A DNA stretch of 64,000 nt, taken from contig CAJINV010000005.1 of the NCBI GenBank assembly GCA_905178155.1, positions 6,125,207 through 6,189,206 on the forward strand. The letters run 5' to 3'. The notes beneath the pieces are model-generated. The model was given only the letters and a program-made list of their open reading frames with translations. It searched no databases and was not told where the DNA came from. A program made the translations under genes and the position numbers. This document shows positions 23,001 through 31,900 of this stretch, piece after piece (positions within the stretch are counted from its first letter, which is position 1; each line of letters begins with the position of its first letter). The stretch is from Amoebophrya sp. A120. Taxonomy: Eukaryota > Sar > Dinophyceae > Syndiniales > Amoebophryaceae.

Positions 23001-23558
23001 CATGATGAGGCTATAAATGCTGGCTCAGCATGACAAGTTTCTGAGCTCCTAGGTGTTGCCTATTCTGCATGACAAACTGCGCTTCTGCATCACAGAAAAA
23101 CGGAGCTCTTGGGTAACGTGCATGACAGATTTAAGAATCATGCCAGACAAGCATGACAAACATGAATTCTTCCAGAACCAGACCCAGACATTTTTACATT
23201 TGATAGGGTTAAAAGTTTTACGATTCGCAAGAACTACGGTGGTCTCCCCGCCGCTGCGAGAGGACCAATTTTTGTGGACCGCTATTTTCCTCGTCTTCGC
23301 ACCGGTGCTGGTGGTTTTAATTTCATCGCGACAAGGAGAGCAGCTCAGTTCGCAGCTCCGCTTATTTTCATCGTCTCCATTCTTTCCCAGCAAACCGCTT
23401 TCGCTTTCTGTCCCAAGAAACCGCTTTCTCTTCCTGCGAGATCTCGTGCAGAACAAGAGCGTGCAGCTGGTCGCGCTGCCCACGCAGCATAAATTCTTCC
23501 GCTTTATTTTCCGCCAGCTTCTCCCTCTGCAGGAGGAGCCGAATGCGGAAAAAAACAT
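5042..23558 (-). CDS. Gene B: giant cysteine-rich modular protein with N-terminal hydrophobic segment
   Basis: Discontinuous CDS: exons are the intervals between the 42 introners listed from 5168 to 23205, keeping one 5-bp flank copy each. ATG at 23556-23558 is the first Met after an in-frame TAG; stop TAA is 5042-5044. The spliced length is 7,317 nt, giving about 2,438 aa. Residues 1-117 are basic and Cys-containing; about 128-158 are strongly hydrophobic (LYACSSLGFLALHLQELLLF and following), a likely signal anchor; an acidic, Ser/Thr-rich linker follows; from the exon at 20829-21373 onward the protein is Cys-rich. Recurrent motifs are DRDTCCxxxCxxP, NCGSNY/CxGxxGDRDTCC, ExxYKCxxxGxxLxLxxCxxxC, CPAPHAERC, RCWxxC, and WExALxxxxLYP at the C-terminus (SWENALQKRQLYPAEPG). 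Predicted topology puts the Cys-rich part outside the cytoplasm. No known family is recognised; function unknown. The consistency of 42 junctions supports the model; expression is not shown. Confidence 0.8.
5168..5332. mobile_element. Introner, family A
   Basis: 165 bp; flanks TGCCA/TCCCA (one mismatch). Join ISSW(E)NALQKRQLYP forms the last LYP module before the stop. Confidence 0.85.
5486..5745. mobile_element. Introner, family B
   Basis: 260 bp; exact CGGCG repeats. Join LLLNAA|GTAPQTP. Confidence 0.9.
5796..5959. mobile_element. Introner, family K
   Basis: 164 bp; flanks TGCTG/TGCTA (one mismatch). Join CLYKDS|SSKAYFQ. Only two family K copies are present (other at 45330). Confidence 0.8.
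6146..6310. mobile_element. Introner, family A
   Basis: 165 bp; exact AGCGC repeats. Both ends are of the TATG/CATA type. Join HAERCA|SCTANMN. Confidence 0.9.
6392..6602. mobile_element. Introner, family D
   Basis: 211 bp; exact ACGCA repeats. Join EPDGC(V)PKCKCT. Confidence 0.9.
6807..7040. mobile_element. Introner, family E
   Basis: 234 bp; exact TCGGG repeats. Join AMFDVFP|NWTELLSD. Confidence 0.9.
7117..7377. mobile_element. Introner, family L (single copy here)
   Basis: 261 bp; exact CTGAC repeats. Termini TATGACCTGCTCAAGCGCTA and AACACCTGAGCAGGTTATA are complementary over about 15 bp. Join NAADV|STCCIRSC. Confidence 0.88.
7508..7774. mobile_element. Introner, family B, variant terminus
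   Basis: 267 bp; exact CTCTT repeats. The left end reads TCT in place of TAT, yet frame is restored: LQGCKE|ACTASALD. Confidence 0.87.
7898..8207. mobile_element. Introner, family F
   Basis: 310 bp; exact GTGTG repeats. Join TTTWH(T)VSDDFF. Confidence 0.9.
8540..8784. mobile_element. Introner, family G
   Basis: 245 bp; exact TCATT repeats. Join YKTGLN|DGCWASC. Confidence 0.9.
8824..9035. mobile_element. Introner, family I, variant right end
   Basis: 212 bp; exact CCGCC repeats. The right end reads GGACA rather than GGATA. Join TCAGA(G)QDAQYK. Confidence 0.87.
9105..9254. mobile_element. Introner, family A
   Basis: 150 bp; exact GCTGC repeats. Join GWVKSS|AIQCNTP. Confidence 0.9.
9820..10081. 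mobile_element. Introner, family B
   Basis: 262 bp; exact TTGAT repeats. Join NINNAQS|SANLVVK. Confidence 0.9.
10130..10398. mobile_element. Introner, family B
   Basis: 269 bp; exact GAGGT repeats. It leaves a 48-nt exon before the next family B copy. Join FEGPNL|SVAAKSC. Confidence 0.9.
10464..10631. mobile_element. Introner, family A
   Basis: 168 bp; flanks CGGTT/CGCTT (one mismatch). Join SYTPKA|SRSHLLC. Confidence 0.83.
10664..10915. mobile_element. Introner, family B
   Basis: 252 bp; exact GTTGG repeats; only 32 nt of exon separate it from the family A copy at 10464-10631. Join CDAVT|NCGQSYT. Confidence 0.9.
11442..11705. mobile_element. Introner, family B
   Basis: 264 bp; exact ACGTT repeats. 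Join AEAGT|LTASAAQ. The truncated copy at 280-442 is most like this one. Confidence 0.9.
11779..12043. mobile_element. Introner, family C
   Basis: 265 bp; exact GCAAA repeats. Join LEAGGF|AVIPNQY. Confidence 0.9.
12231..12483. mobile_element. Introner, family B
   Basis: 253 bp; exact GGGGA repeats. Join KLALALP|DGNWKSV. Confidence 0.9.
12611..12748. mobile_element. Introner, family A, variant terminus
   Basis: 138 bp, the shortest full copy; exact TGTAC repeats. Left end AAT instead of TAT. Join PKCGG|YSCGNSD. Confidence 0.87.
12804..13061. mobile_element. Introner, family B
   Basis: 258 bp; exact GCGCC repeats. Join GYTWGA|DGAYFVK. Confidence 0.9.
13109..13394. mobile_element. Introner, family B
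   Basis: 286 bp; exact TTCAC repeats. Join NQRCCV|KRCDQAF. Confidence 0.9.
13569..13806. mobile_element. Introner, family G, variant terminus
   Basis: 238 bp; exact AGTAA repeats. Left end TGT instead of TAT. Join QNGNSY|CQGATCN. Confidence 0.87.
14090..14240. mobile_element. Introner, family A
   Basis: 151 bp; flanks TTCGC/TCCGC (one mismatch). Join MNKDSA|ETLCTNH. Confidence 0.85.
14587..14945. mobile_element. Introner, family I, with internal duplication
   Basis: 359 bp; exact GGTTC repeats. The interior carries a 17-bp direct repeat (14662-14678 and 14815-14831) around about 136 extra bp. Join GSAAR|TTGTNSV. Confidence 0.88.
15028..15316. mobile_element. Introner, family C
   Basis: 289 bp; flanks AAAAT/AAGTT (two mismatches). 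Frame still restored: GNNAGT|YKNTFWT. Confidence 0.8.
15372..15535. mobile_element. Introner, family A
   Basis: 164 bp; exact GAGCT repeats. Join CKIPSS|FSASGFA. Confidence 0.9.
15836..16071. mobile_element. Introner, family E
   Basis: 236 bp; exact TTTGG repeats. Join LTHRGQ|THAARPG. Confidence 0.9.
16136..16417. mobile_element. Introner, family C
   Basis: 282 bp; exact TACCC repeats. Join PNSSTG|YAWKSGS. Confidence 0.9.
16518..16667. mobile_element. Introner, family A
   Basis: 150 bp; exact CCAGT repeats. Join WPSTDW|AAACSSH. Confidence 0.9.
16945..17209. mobile_element. Introner, family B
   Basis: 265 bp; exact GAATA repeats. Join KSGSDI|PHGGVAG. Confidence 0.9.
17273..17582. mobile_element. 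Introner, family F
   Basis: 310 bp; exact CGTGT repeats. Join CYERCDT|ANFNQCV. Confidence 0.9.
17628..17776. mobile_element. Introner, family A
   Basis: 149 bp; flanks CCGGA/TCCGA (two mismatches). Join YNCPASS(E)SLVLRGC. Confidence 0.8.
17833..18023. mobile_element. Introner, family M
   Basis: 191 bp; exact TGGCA repeats. Ends ACAGAAAAAA...TTTCTGTGGGATA pair imperfectly. Join SSQLLC(H)LTHRSD. Confidence 0.85.
18793..18833. repeat. Inverted repeat (hairpin)
   Basis: Arms GACCCGGGGGGTCAGGT and ACCTGACCCCCGGTTCGGGT flank a 3-nt loop; the inner 14 pairs are perfect. It lies inside the introner insert, so it is not adjacent to a coding stop. Confidence 0.85.
18845..18880. repeat. Inverted repeat (hairpin)
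   Basis: Arms TGCCGCAGCGCC and GGTGCTGCGGCA pair with one mismatch around a 12-nt loop. Confidence 0.8.
19646..19908. mobile_element. Introner, family B, abutting another
   Basis: 263 bp; exact GCAGT repeats. Only six bases (19640-19645) separate it from the enlarged copy to the left, so the site was hit twice or a 6-nt microexon is spliced. Confidence 0.88.
19967..20292. mobile_element. Introner, family C
   Basis: 326 bp; exact TGAGC repeats. Join NQEL|THCKNPE. Confidence 0.88.
20307..20454. mobile_element. Introner, family A
   Basis: 148 bp; exact GATTG repeats. A 14-nt interval (20293-20306) separates it from the family C copy. Join MVPNPN|QELTHCK. Confidence 0.9.
20521..20828. mobile_element. 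Introner, family F
   Basis: 308 bp; exact ATCAT repeats. Join FYATRDD|YYSMTCT. Confidence 0.9.
21374..21621. mobile_element. Introner, family D
   Basis: 248 bp; flanks TATTT/GATCT (two mismatches). Join VEKWEKI|MSADNLA. The Met after the junction is internal if the join is right. Confidence 0.78.
21893..22172. mobile_element. Introner, family C
   Basis: 280 bp; exact TGTTG repeats. Join VNNSTN(T)ARILRG. Confidence 0.9.
22173..22947 (-). other. Gene B exon with hydrophobic segment and acidic linker
   Basis: Encodes PWAWLVKVKS, then a roughly 30-residue hydrophobic run with few charges (LYACSSLGFL to IVLKTLL), then a linker rich in Ser, Arg-Ser pairs, Glu and Gln with an HQHQHQ tract. The hydrophobic run is long enough to span a membrane, and the basic N-terminus before it suggests a type II orientation. 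Confidence 0.65.
22948..23205. mobile_element. Introner, family B
   Basis: 258 bp; exact GGGTT repeats; the first intron of gene B. Join NRKTFN|PWAWLVK. An apparent Met-Ile start at this junction comes from the element itself. Confidence 0.9.
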
Positions 23559-25972
23559 GCTTGTCGCGGCACAATGGGGGGGCAGGAGACGAGGTGGAGG
23601 TCGTGCACGATGCTAGGAGACTAAACTGAAGTTAAAAAAGGCTAAAGCCAGTGGTCGTAAAAGTAGTTTTAGTTTTTGGTTGAAAGACGTGCACCGGAGG
23701 AGTGGTAGTTAAGTACTCCTCTAGGTCGCGGTGGATAGTCAACCCAAATCCCTCTTGGACGATGAAGAGGTGAAAATGTAAAAGCCATGCATTTTTTGTT
23801 TTTGAAAGTTACCGTACTAAATAGAAATAATTTTTGCAGACAAAGAAAAAACTCAAGTATTCAGTACGTGAAAAACGGGAAGCAATAGGTAGAAATGGGC
23901 AGCACACATATAAATGACGCCGGAAATTCGCCAGCGACCTTCGGAGTAGAGAGTTGCACTTTCTTGATTGATGTAAACGTAACTCTAGTGAAAGATATGA
24001 AAGAAAAAAAACAAGTTGAAGTTGAATACCGTATATGAAATTGTGCGCGTCTACTAGGTCTGTAATTGTAAAAATGATTCAGCGAGAACTTTGCCGCTCG
24101 TGTCGAGTTATATTACTTTCTATTTTGCTATTAAGGTGGCACTTTGTCCACGGCTGCTCACCTGCCTGTTACATACTAAATAACTAAACTTTGCTGTATA
24201 AAAATGATAGTACTTTGTTTGGTTTTTCAGAAGATTTGTTCATCTTATTTCTAGAGCTATTCTTGATGATACAGATACGATTAAGGAAAGCGAAAGCGAC
24301 GAAAGCGGCCGCACAAGCCTCCTTAGACTTGTAGTTGAAGTTGTTCCGTTTCTGGTTGATGTGGGACGAGTACCACTACCACAGCGTCCGTCCTCGAAGA
24401 TGACAGTCGTTGTAGCAGCTTCTCTCCTATTTCATTTTCATCTTCGCCGGAGTTGTATGTACGATAATCACGCCACTAGGCAAGTAGAGTTCGTTGCAGG
24501 GCGAGATGAACAGGTGCTGTTCACAATAACAACGAATGACGAGATGAAGGGCGAAGATACAACTTATCATACTGCTGTCGGAGGAAGTGCTGCCGCCACC
24601 ATTCTGCTTTTTGCACAATAAGAATGATTTTTTTTTTAATCAACGATAAGAATAAGTATAAGATCGATGCCGCTGCAAAAAATAACCTAGCAAGAATGCA
24701 CTTTATTGAGCTTTTGAGTTGTTCATCCGCGAGGCAGAAAAATTCGATCGATTTTTCCATGAGAGTGAGCTGAACCAATGGAAAATAGCGGCAGGAATTT
24801 CCGGACAGCCCAGCACAACTTCATTGACGTTGTTCATCATGATGTCCTGCTGCGCTTTTTGTTCTAGATCTTCAACAATCTGGAGGCTCCCCAATGAAAA
24901 TGTTGGAAATAACAAGTGCCTGACGCGACAACAATGAATCAGTATCAGACCGGCACCGGCTACGAAAACAGAAAGACGCAATAAATAACATGAAAAATCT
25001 TCCTGCGGCGGCGCCACTAGGAAAAAGGACGTCGCAAGAACTGTTCGGCGGCTCACGTTTGGTTCTATATCACCTGAAAAGACTGACGATGACGAACAAT
25101 TTCAGTCGGCTTGCTGTCGTGTCAGATTTCCCCTCAGCGAGGAGGCGCAGCTTCCGGCAACGAATGACCTGCATCTCGTCGTCACAGCCGCCGACGAGAA
25201 AAGCGTCGCTTTCCTCTTGATTTTTTATTCTTTCATTCATTTGTCTTTGCGTTGTTTCGAATTAAAAACGAATTCATAGAAATCCAAAGAGCGCAAAAGC
25301 AGAACATGATTTTCATCAGGTGCATTTTTTCTGACATCTCGAACGACCTCAACACAATTATCAATTTGGAACTCTGCTCGGACTATACATTTACATCGTT
25401 TATAACTACCTTAGCACAAGAAATCAAACTGTGACAAGAACATCGACGACGGACCAAGACGACGTACATAAGACACCAGCAGGTGGTGCTGGAATACAAC
25501 AATAATTCAAACTGAAATTCGTATAAAGTTACATCTTTTTCTTTCGTTCTGCTGCACGGTAAGAAGATGAATAAGAAATGCGTACTATATTGCTCTACTT
25601 GTAAAAAAACCTACTTGCGACCACCACTATTTAATGGATCGCGACCACAACCACATTGAAGTAAATCTCCCTGCTGTCGAAAACAAAATGCTTTTCGTTT
25701 ACATTTTGTTCTTTTTGCTCAAAAACAAACTAGAATTGAAAAAAATCACAACGGGTAGCTCCTCGAACTTCTAGCCAAGAAGGTTGACATGAAGATGCTA
25801 CAGCTGCCATGCGTATAGCTTTTTCAAAGGGCGCCAGCTGTTGTAGTTCAGAATCAGATATGTTGTTGATCTTTTCTTCCTATACGGAAGAGCGATATTT
25901 TTGAATTGCGCCGTACTTACTCATTTGCAGCCTGCCAGGGGTTTGTTCTATGTCAACGTTGGTGCTCTACGT
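23559..25972. other. Intergenic spacer between genes C and B, introner-free
   Basis: About 2.4 kb, visibly more A/T-rich than the exons. No introner terminus, RNA gene or recognised domain. It must hold the 3' flank of gene C and the promoter of gene B. Small ORFs (24361-24621 plus, 24703-25056 minus) show no familiar motif. Confidence 0.6.
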
Positions 25973-28900
25973 TCAGTCATCCACGCCCCCTAACATGTCC
26001 TCATCATCGCTCGGGGGCTTTGGTGGCTCTGCTTTCGGCGGATTACCTGCTCCCCGGGGGCTCCCCGCCGGACTGGGAGCGGCGGATCCGCCTGGTTTCG
26101 GTGGCGCAGGAGGTCCAGCATTTCCTCCTCGCGGGCTAAATGCTGATTTTCCGCCGAACGGTGACGGCTTGTTGCTTCCCCCTTTGCTGAAGGCTGAGGA
26201 CCCCCCACCGAACGCCGAGGATCCCCCGCCCATCTTCGATATGACAGCGCACAGCTCCCCCTCGCCCTCATTTGTATTGCATGAACAGCAAGACAAACAC
26301 CAGCTAGCACACGTGGGGCCAATGCATGACAAATTTGTGTGCCTAATGTAGTACTGTTTGGCCTTCCGGAGTTTGTCATGTTGGAAGGCTAAGGGCTGGG
26401 CGTCCCCTCGTAAACTATTCCTACAAACCGTAGCCTTCCGGAGTTTGTCATGCAAACAATGCTACAAAGCAGCGACTGCGTGGATTTGTGGTTTTGCATG
26501 ACAAATCAATGAGGGGGAGGGGAAGTTGTGCACTGTCATATTCGAGCCTCCTCCTCCAAACGCCGAAGAACCACCGCCGAAGGCGGACGAACCGCCGCCC
26601 ATCTTCGAGCCTCCGCCGAACGCGGAGGAGCCGCCACCGCCAAACGCGGATGACCCACCAACTTTAGATCCGAACGCCGATGATCCGCCGACTTTAGATC
26701 CGAACGCGGATGACCCTCCCACTTTGGATCCAAACGCGGATGACCCACCTCCCATCTGGGAGCCGCCTCCCATGGCCGCGCTGCCGCCGCCAAATGCACT
26801 TCCGCCGCCGCGTGGACTCGGGGGAGCGCCTGGTGGCGGGCCGATGGTGGCATTGGTGCCCTGCTGCGCCCCGCTGCGGGGGGAACTGCTACCCCCCGCT
26901 TCTCCGGGTTCGCCCGCAACGGAAACACCGCCGACCTGTTGGCTCGCGTTCTTGTCGGCTTTTTTGTCTTTCTTTTTCTTCTTCTCGCCCTTTTTTCCTT
27001 TAGTCCCAGGAGCAGCAGTACCGGGTTTTTTCTTGTCGTCTTTCTTTCCACCTGCTTTGGCTGCGGCAGCAGTACCGGGTTTCTTCTTGTCATCCTTTTT
27101 CTTCTTTTTCTCCTATCACACAGAAAAAAACTGCCAGGTTATATATATTTGCAATGCAAAAATAAATAGACAAAAAAAATTGTATTGCGTATCCTAAACA
27201 GCATGCTATGAGGCCGCCCATGACAGATCTCTCTGTGTATTTATTTTTGCATTACAAAGATGCCCTGCCAGTTTGTTTCTGTGGGATATCTCCCCGTCAT
27301 CGTCGTCGTCGTCCGAGTCCTTATCGTCGTCGTCTGAGCCGGAGCCAGAATCGTCGTCGTCCTTATCGTCGTCACCATCACTGGAATTATGCATTGCAAA
27401 AGTTATTTGCTATCGTGCCTACTAGTGGAAATTGTTCCAATACAACTTCATTGCTCTTCAGCACAACACCACATAGAAAAATTTGCAGCAATGCGGTGGG
27501 TTTATTCATCAGTTACCCTACCAGGAACCAGAAGTAGAAGATTTGTACTGCATGGCGTTGCACTTCCAATTTCTCCTTACGAGCGCGACACAAGAACTTT
27601 TGCAGACATCAGGATACGAACTACTGCTGTCCGACGAATCATCTTCATCGTCCTCCCCGCGCATTTCCTTTTTCGGTTTTTTCCTTGCTTTTTTCGCGAG
27701 CTTTTTCTTCTTTTTCTCCTCGATTTTTTTCTTCGCAGAGACTTCCCTGTCGTGTTCCAGTCGTTTCGGGTGCGGCCGCATCTCCTTGGACAGGTTCCAC
27801 TTAAACCGCAGCACGTAAAGCACCGACGCGAAGAAGACCAAGATATGCATTGCAAAAGTATCGTAGGTACTCGTAGAAATACATTGCAAATTTTCTCAGC
27901 ATGAGAAATAAAATTTGTGATGCGAATTTACCTTAGGAAAAAGATTTGTAATGCGTGATTGCAATACGAGTACGATACTTTTGCACAGGATACAAGAACT
28001 GCACACACAAAAAGCTCCGGATGCCCAGTCGCCAGTCGTACCCAAAACCCGGATCGAAGCTGTCCCAGGCTGCACAATATGCATTGCAAATATCGGTGTG
28101 GTTCTGGAAGAGCTCTGTGAGTTTGTGATGCTAGATGCCGGATAAGTAAGTAGCAGGCATGATCGCGGAGCCTTCCGAGTAGAACTTGTGATGCTACGGC
28201 TCGCATTCCAACTACCCTTCTGGGACATGCAAAAGCAGCATTACAAGCCTTACACACTCTTCGTCTTCCAGACCCAGATATCTAAAAATTTGCGGTTGAT
28301 ACACACCACGTGGCATTGTTGAAGTAGTTGTAAATGCCGCGGAGTCCCTCTTTCTCCGTTAGCTGTGCCAGGCTGAAAGGGGTCTTGTGAAGATTTTTTT
28401 GACTGTTCATCATTTTTCTCTCCTGATTCCTATGCATCTCTATCTGTATCTTTCGCCGCGCTAGTCTCGCTTTCTTTGTTTGGCTCTGGGGTATAATTAC
28501 TGTGTTTGTTCCGATGCCAATCGGTGGCTCTAAATCTTTTAGTGTGCTTGTTGATATTCTTCTCGCTGCACCACGAGCTTCGGTACTGCTCGTACTTGCG
28601 TCAACATCTTCCAGTACTTCTTCTAGCGAAGAAGATGCGTGCGGCCGTGAAGAGGACGTGGCTAAGAAAGAAGAGAATGCACTTGACGACCCAGTGCTGT
28701 CCTCCGTCTCATTCGTCCCGTTCAGTTCCACGCCCAACTGCTCGTCGACGTCTGTTCGCGGGATTTCCAGCGTCAACATCATTGACTCTTCCGTCATACT
28801 AGACAAAGCCGTTCCGTCGGTTTTGTTCTTTTGCTCCGCGAGCAGGTGCTTCGCCAGGTATTTCTGTTATGAACTGCAAAAGCATCGTACTCGTATAAAT

Positions 28901-31900
28901 CGCATGACAAATTTCCTCAGCATGAGAAAGGAAATTTGTAATGCGGATTTCCCTTGAGAATATGGATTTGTAATGCAAGACTTGCATTTATACGAATACG
29001 ATACTTTTGCACAGGATATCTGTACGAGTGCGTCGATTTTTTCTGCCGTCGAGTTCGCTGTCGGGACGATTTTCTGGGAAACAACCTCGGTCTTCTCGTC
29101 CACAGTTATGGCGTTCTCAAACGTTACACTCTCAACCGTTACATGGATTTGTAATGCAAGAACAGCAACAGTGAAAGTGGCGAGATTGCAGCTTTCGCAT
29201 TACAGATTTTCCACAGATTATCATGCTGTTTAGCCCTTCGAAAATTTGTCATGCGAAGCACCTTGATCAAGTGGAGGCTGATGGCAATTTTGCATGACAA
29301 ATCCGTGTAACAGTTGAGGATCTGACAGCTGAGAATGCCATAACAGTCGTTTTTATCGTCGAGTTTTTCAAAGATCTCGACATGGCGATCTTCGCGTCTT
29401 CGTTTGTGGACTGGAACCAAATGGTGAGCGCGAATCCGCCCCGAGGAAGGTCGTCCAGGTTTTCTTCTACCTCCGGGATGTTGTCTTCTGGATTATTGGA
29501 GGAGGATTTTTTCTCTAATTGTGCGGGATCTAGCGGGGGCTTCGCCGGGACAAACCCACCGGACACCACCGCGATGGAGGTTTGTTGGAGTTTTTTTCTT
29601 CTCTTTTTCCTCTTCAGCAGCTCTAGCAGGGAGGACGAGGAGCTTTTATTTCCTGTAATAATTCTGCCATCCTGTAGAAGCAACTCTTCCTGTAGTAGCG
29701 ACCGCTGCGCTGGGTCTTTAATATCTTTATTCTTGTTACTACGCTGGTCATCGTCCCGGCGCAGCAGGTGATTCTGCTGCTGCTCGTGGTGGTCTATTGT
29801 ATCACCTGCTCGCTTGTTCTGCGCTATTCCAGCACTCACAGCAGCTGGCTCAGTATCATCTCCACGACCTATTGCGGCTTCTATAGTAGCGTCTAGGTGG
29901 GCTATGTCCTCCTCCTCCTCGTCAGCTCCTCCATCCGCTCCTATCTCCACGAAAGAAGAGCTTCTGTTAGAAGACGATGATGATATCAAAGAACTACTGC
30001 CTTCGTTCTGTAAAACGCCACTGGAATTTGCCAGGTAGTCATTCAGCGCGATTTCCATCGCGTCAAAGGCCGTGCCATTCGCCTGAAACTCCAGAAGATC
30101 GTTCTCCTGCAGCATAATCCTTACCGCCAGCTCCGAGGCTCCGGGGGGTAAGGCTTTCTGCTCGACCACTTTTTCGCCGGGGATAATAGCGTGCAGGACC
30201 TCCGCATCGACCACCTCCACGTATCGGTTTTCTTTCAACCATGTCCACACCATCGCCCCCTCGGCGACCAAGCTTGCGTCAAAGGTTTCCGTCGTCATGG
30301 TGGAAATGGTGTCGTTGGTCTCGGCAATCCGTTCGAGGTAGTGGGTGGTCGTGTGTGGGAAGATGTCGCTGTCCGTCAGCTGCGTCTATCCTGTGCAAAA
30401 GTACCGTACTCGTTGTACTGATTGCAGCTACGTATAAGAAATTTTTTTGCTAAGCTAAATCAGCATGACAAATTTCATGATTTGTCATGCTGCGCCACTT
30501 TGTATTGCAATTACAACTACTAGTTGTGCCATGCTTTTGCATTTCATAGCGTCCACCTCTGAGCGACTCTCTGAAGTTTTTGCCGTTGTGCGAGGCGGGC
30601 TCTGGATAGTGCAGTCTTCGACGAAGTACTAGATGCAGAACTGCGCGAGGACGAGGATAGCTCTGTTTCTAGAAAGGAGGCAGCTGCTGCATTACCTTCT
30701 TCCTCTCCGCTGTTACCTTCTTCCTCGGGCGTGACCATCAGGGCGGCGATCTTGCCCGCGATTCGCTCTTGATAGTCGTCGTACTCCATCACAATCGGCA
30801 CGGCGATTGCCTTATCGAGTGCAAAAGTACGCACTAATCGTAATCCCATCGCAATATTGCATGACAAATCTAGTCTGTTACCTGAATCTGCATGAGAAAT
30901 GGCACTTCCTTGTCAAAATCCTGAAAAAATTTGTCATGCGATTCACCCTAGTACGGTACTTTTGCAGTGCATATGCCTCGTCCCTTCTGTATGGAATTCT
31001 CGCACAGGAGACAATTTGGTTCAGAACTTTCGGCTCCTCGTTACTTTCATCCGAATCACCTCCGTCGTCAGAAGAAGCTTGATCCGCGGTGCTGCTGCCG
31101 CGGTCTCTTCTCTCTTTCTCTTTCTTCTCCTCCCCACCCTCTAGATCTGCATCGAGGAAAGAAGCGGCTGCAGCAGCACCAGAAGTACTCGAGGAGGAAG
31201 CTAGAGAACTTGCTGCAAGTGAACTTTCCTCCTCCACGACGGTCGTAGTTGTCGTCGTCGTCGTGGGTGGTGGATCGAAATCCACCAGCAGTGTGTACAA
31301 CGGCCCGCCTTCAAAATACTCCGGGTTTTTGTATTCTGTGAACAGCGGGTCGTACTGAAACCCGTGACACTTTTCCTTCAACGCGTTGCACGCCTGCCAG
31401 GCCGAATCCGGACTGTAGTAGTAATCCGGCGTGCTGCGGTCGTCGCAGTAGTAGAAAAAGTGCGCGACCACCGTCGTGGTCGTCGTGTCGGTGGTGTAGC
31501 CTGACTCTTCTGGGTCACCTAACGCACTCTATCCCGCGTAAAAACGTCCCCATCCCATAGTCAAGTTGGGAGCCCTGCAATACAAATGCAGAATCTTTAA
31601 AAGCCACGCATGACAAGCTCCTCTCTGTATTCTAGAGCAGCTTAGCAAGGACAGCCGCAGTACAAATCCATCTGCTTGTCCTGTTTACTGCAGCAAAAAT
31701 TCCAAAACACCCGTAGAAATGCCTTACGTGTAGCTGCGCATCACAAGTCTTCCTGGTTATTGCAAATCTGCATGACAACTCTGGGGTGCAGGGGAAGTTT
31801 TTACATAGGATACATTCGACCCGGTCCACACGCACCCGTTGTCGCAACCGCCGCCAGCACTTTTGCACAGCGTGTCCCCAGTTGCCTCGTCCCGTACGGC

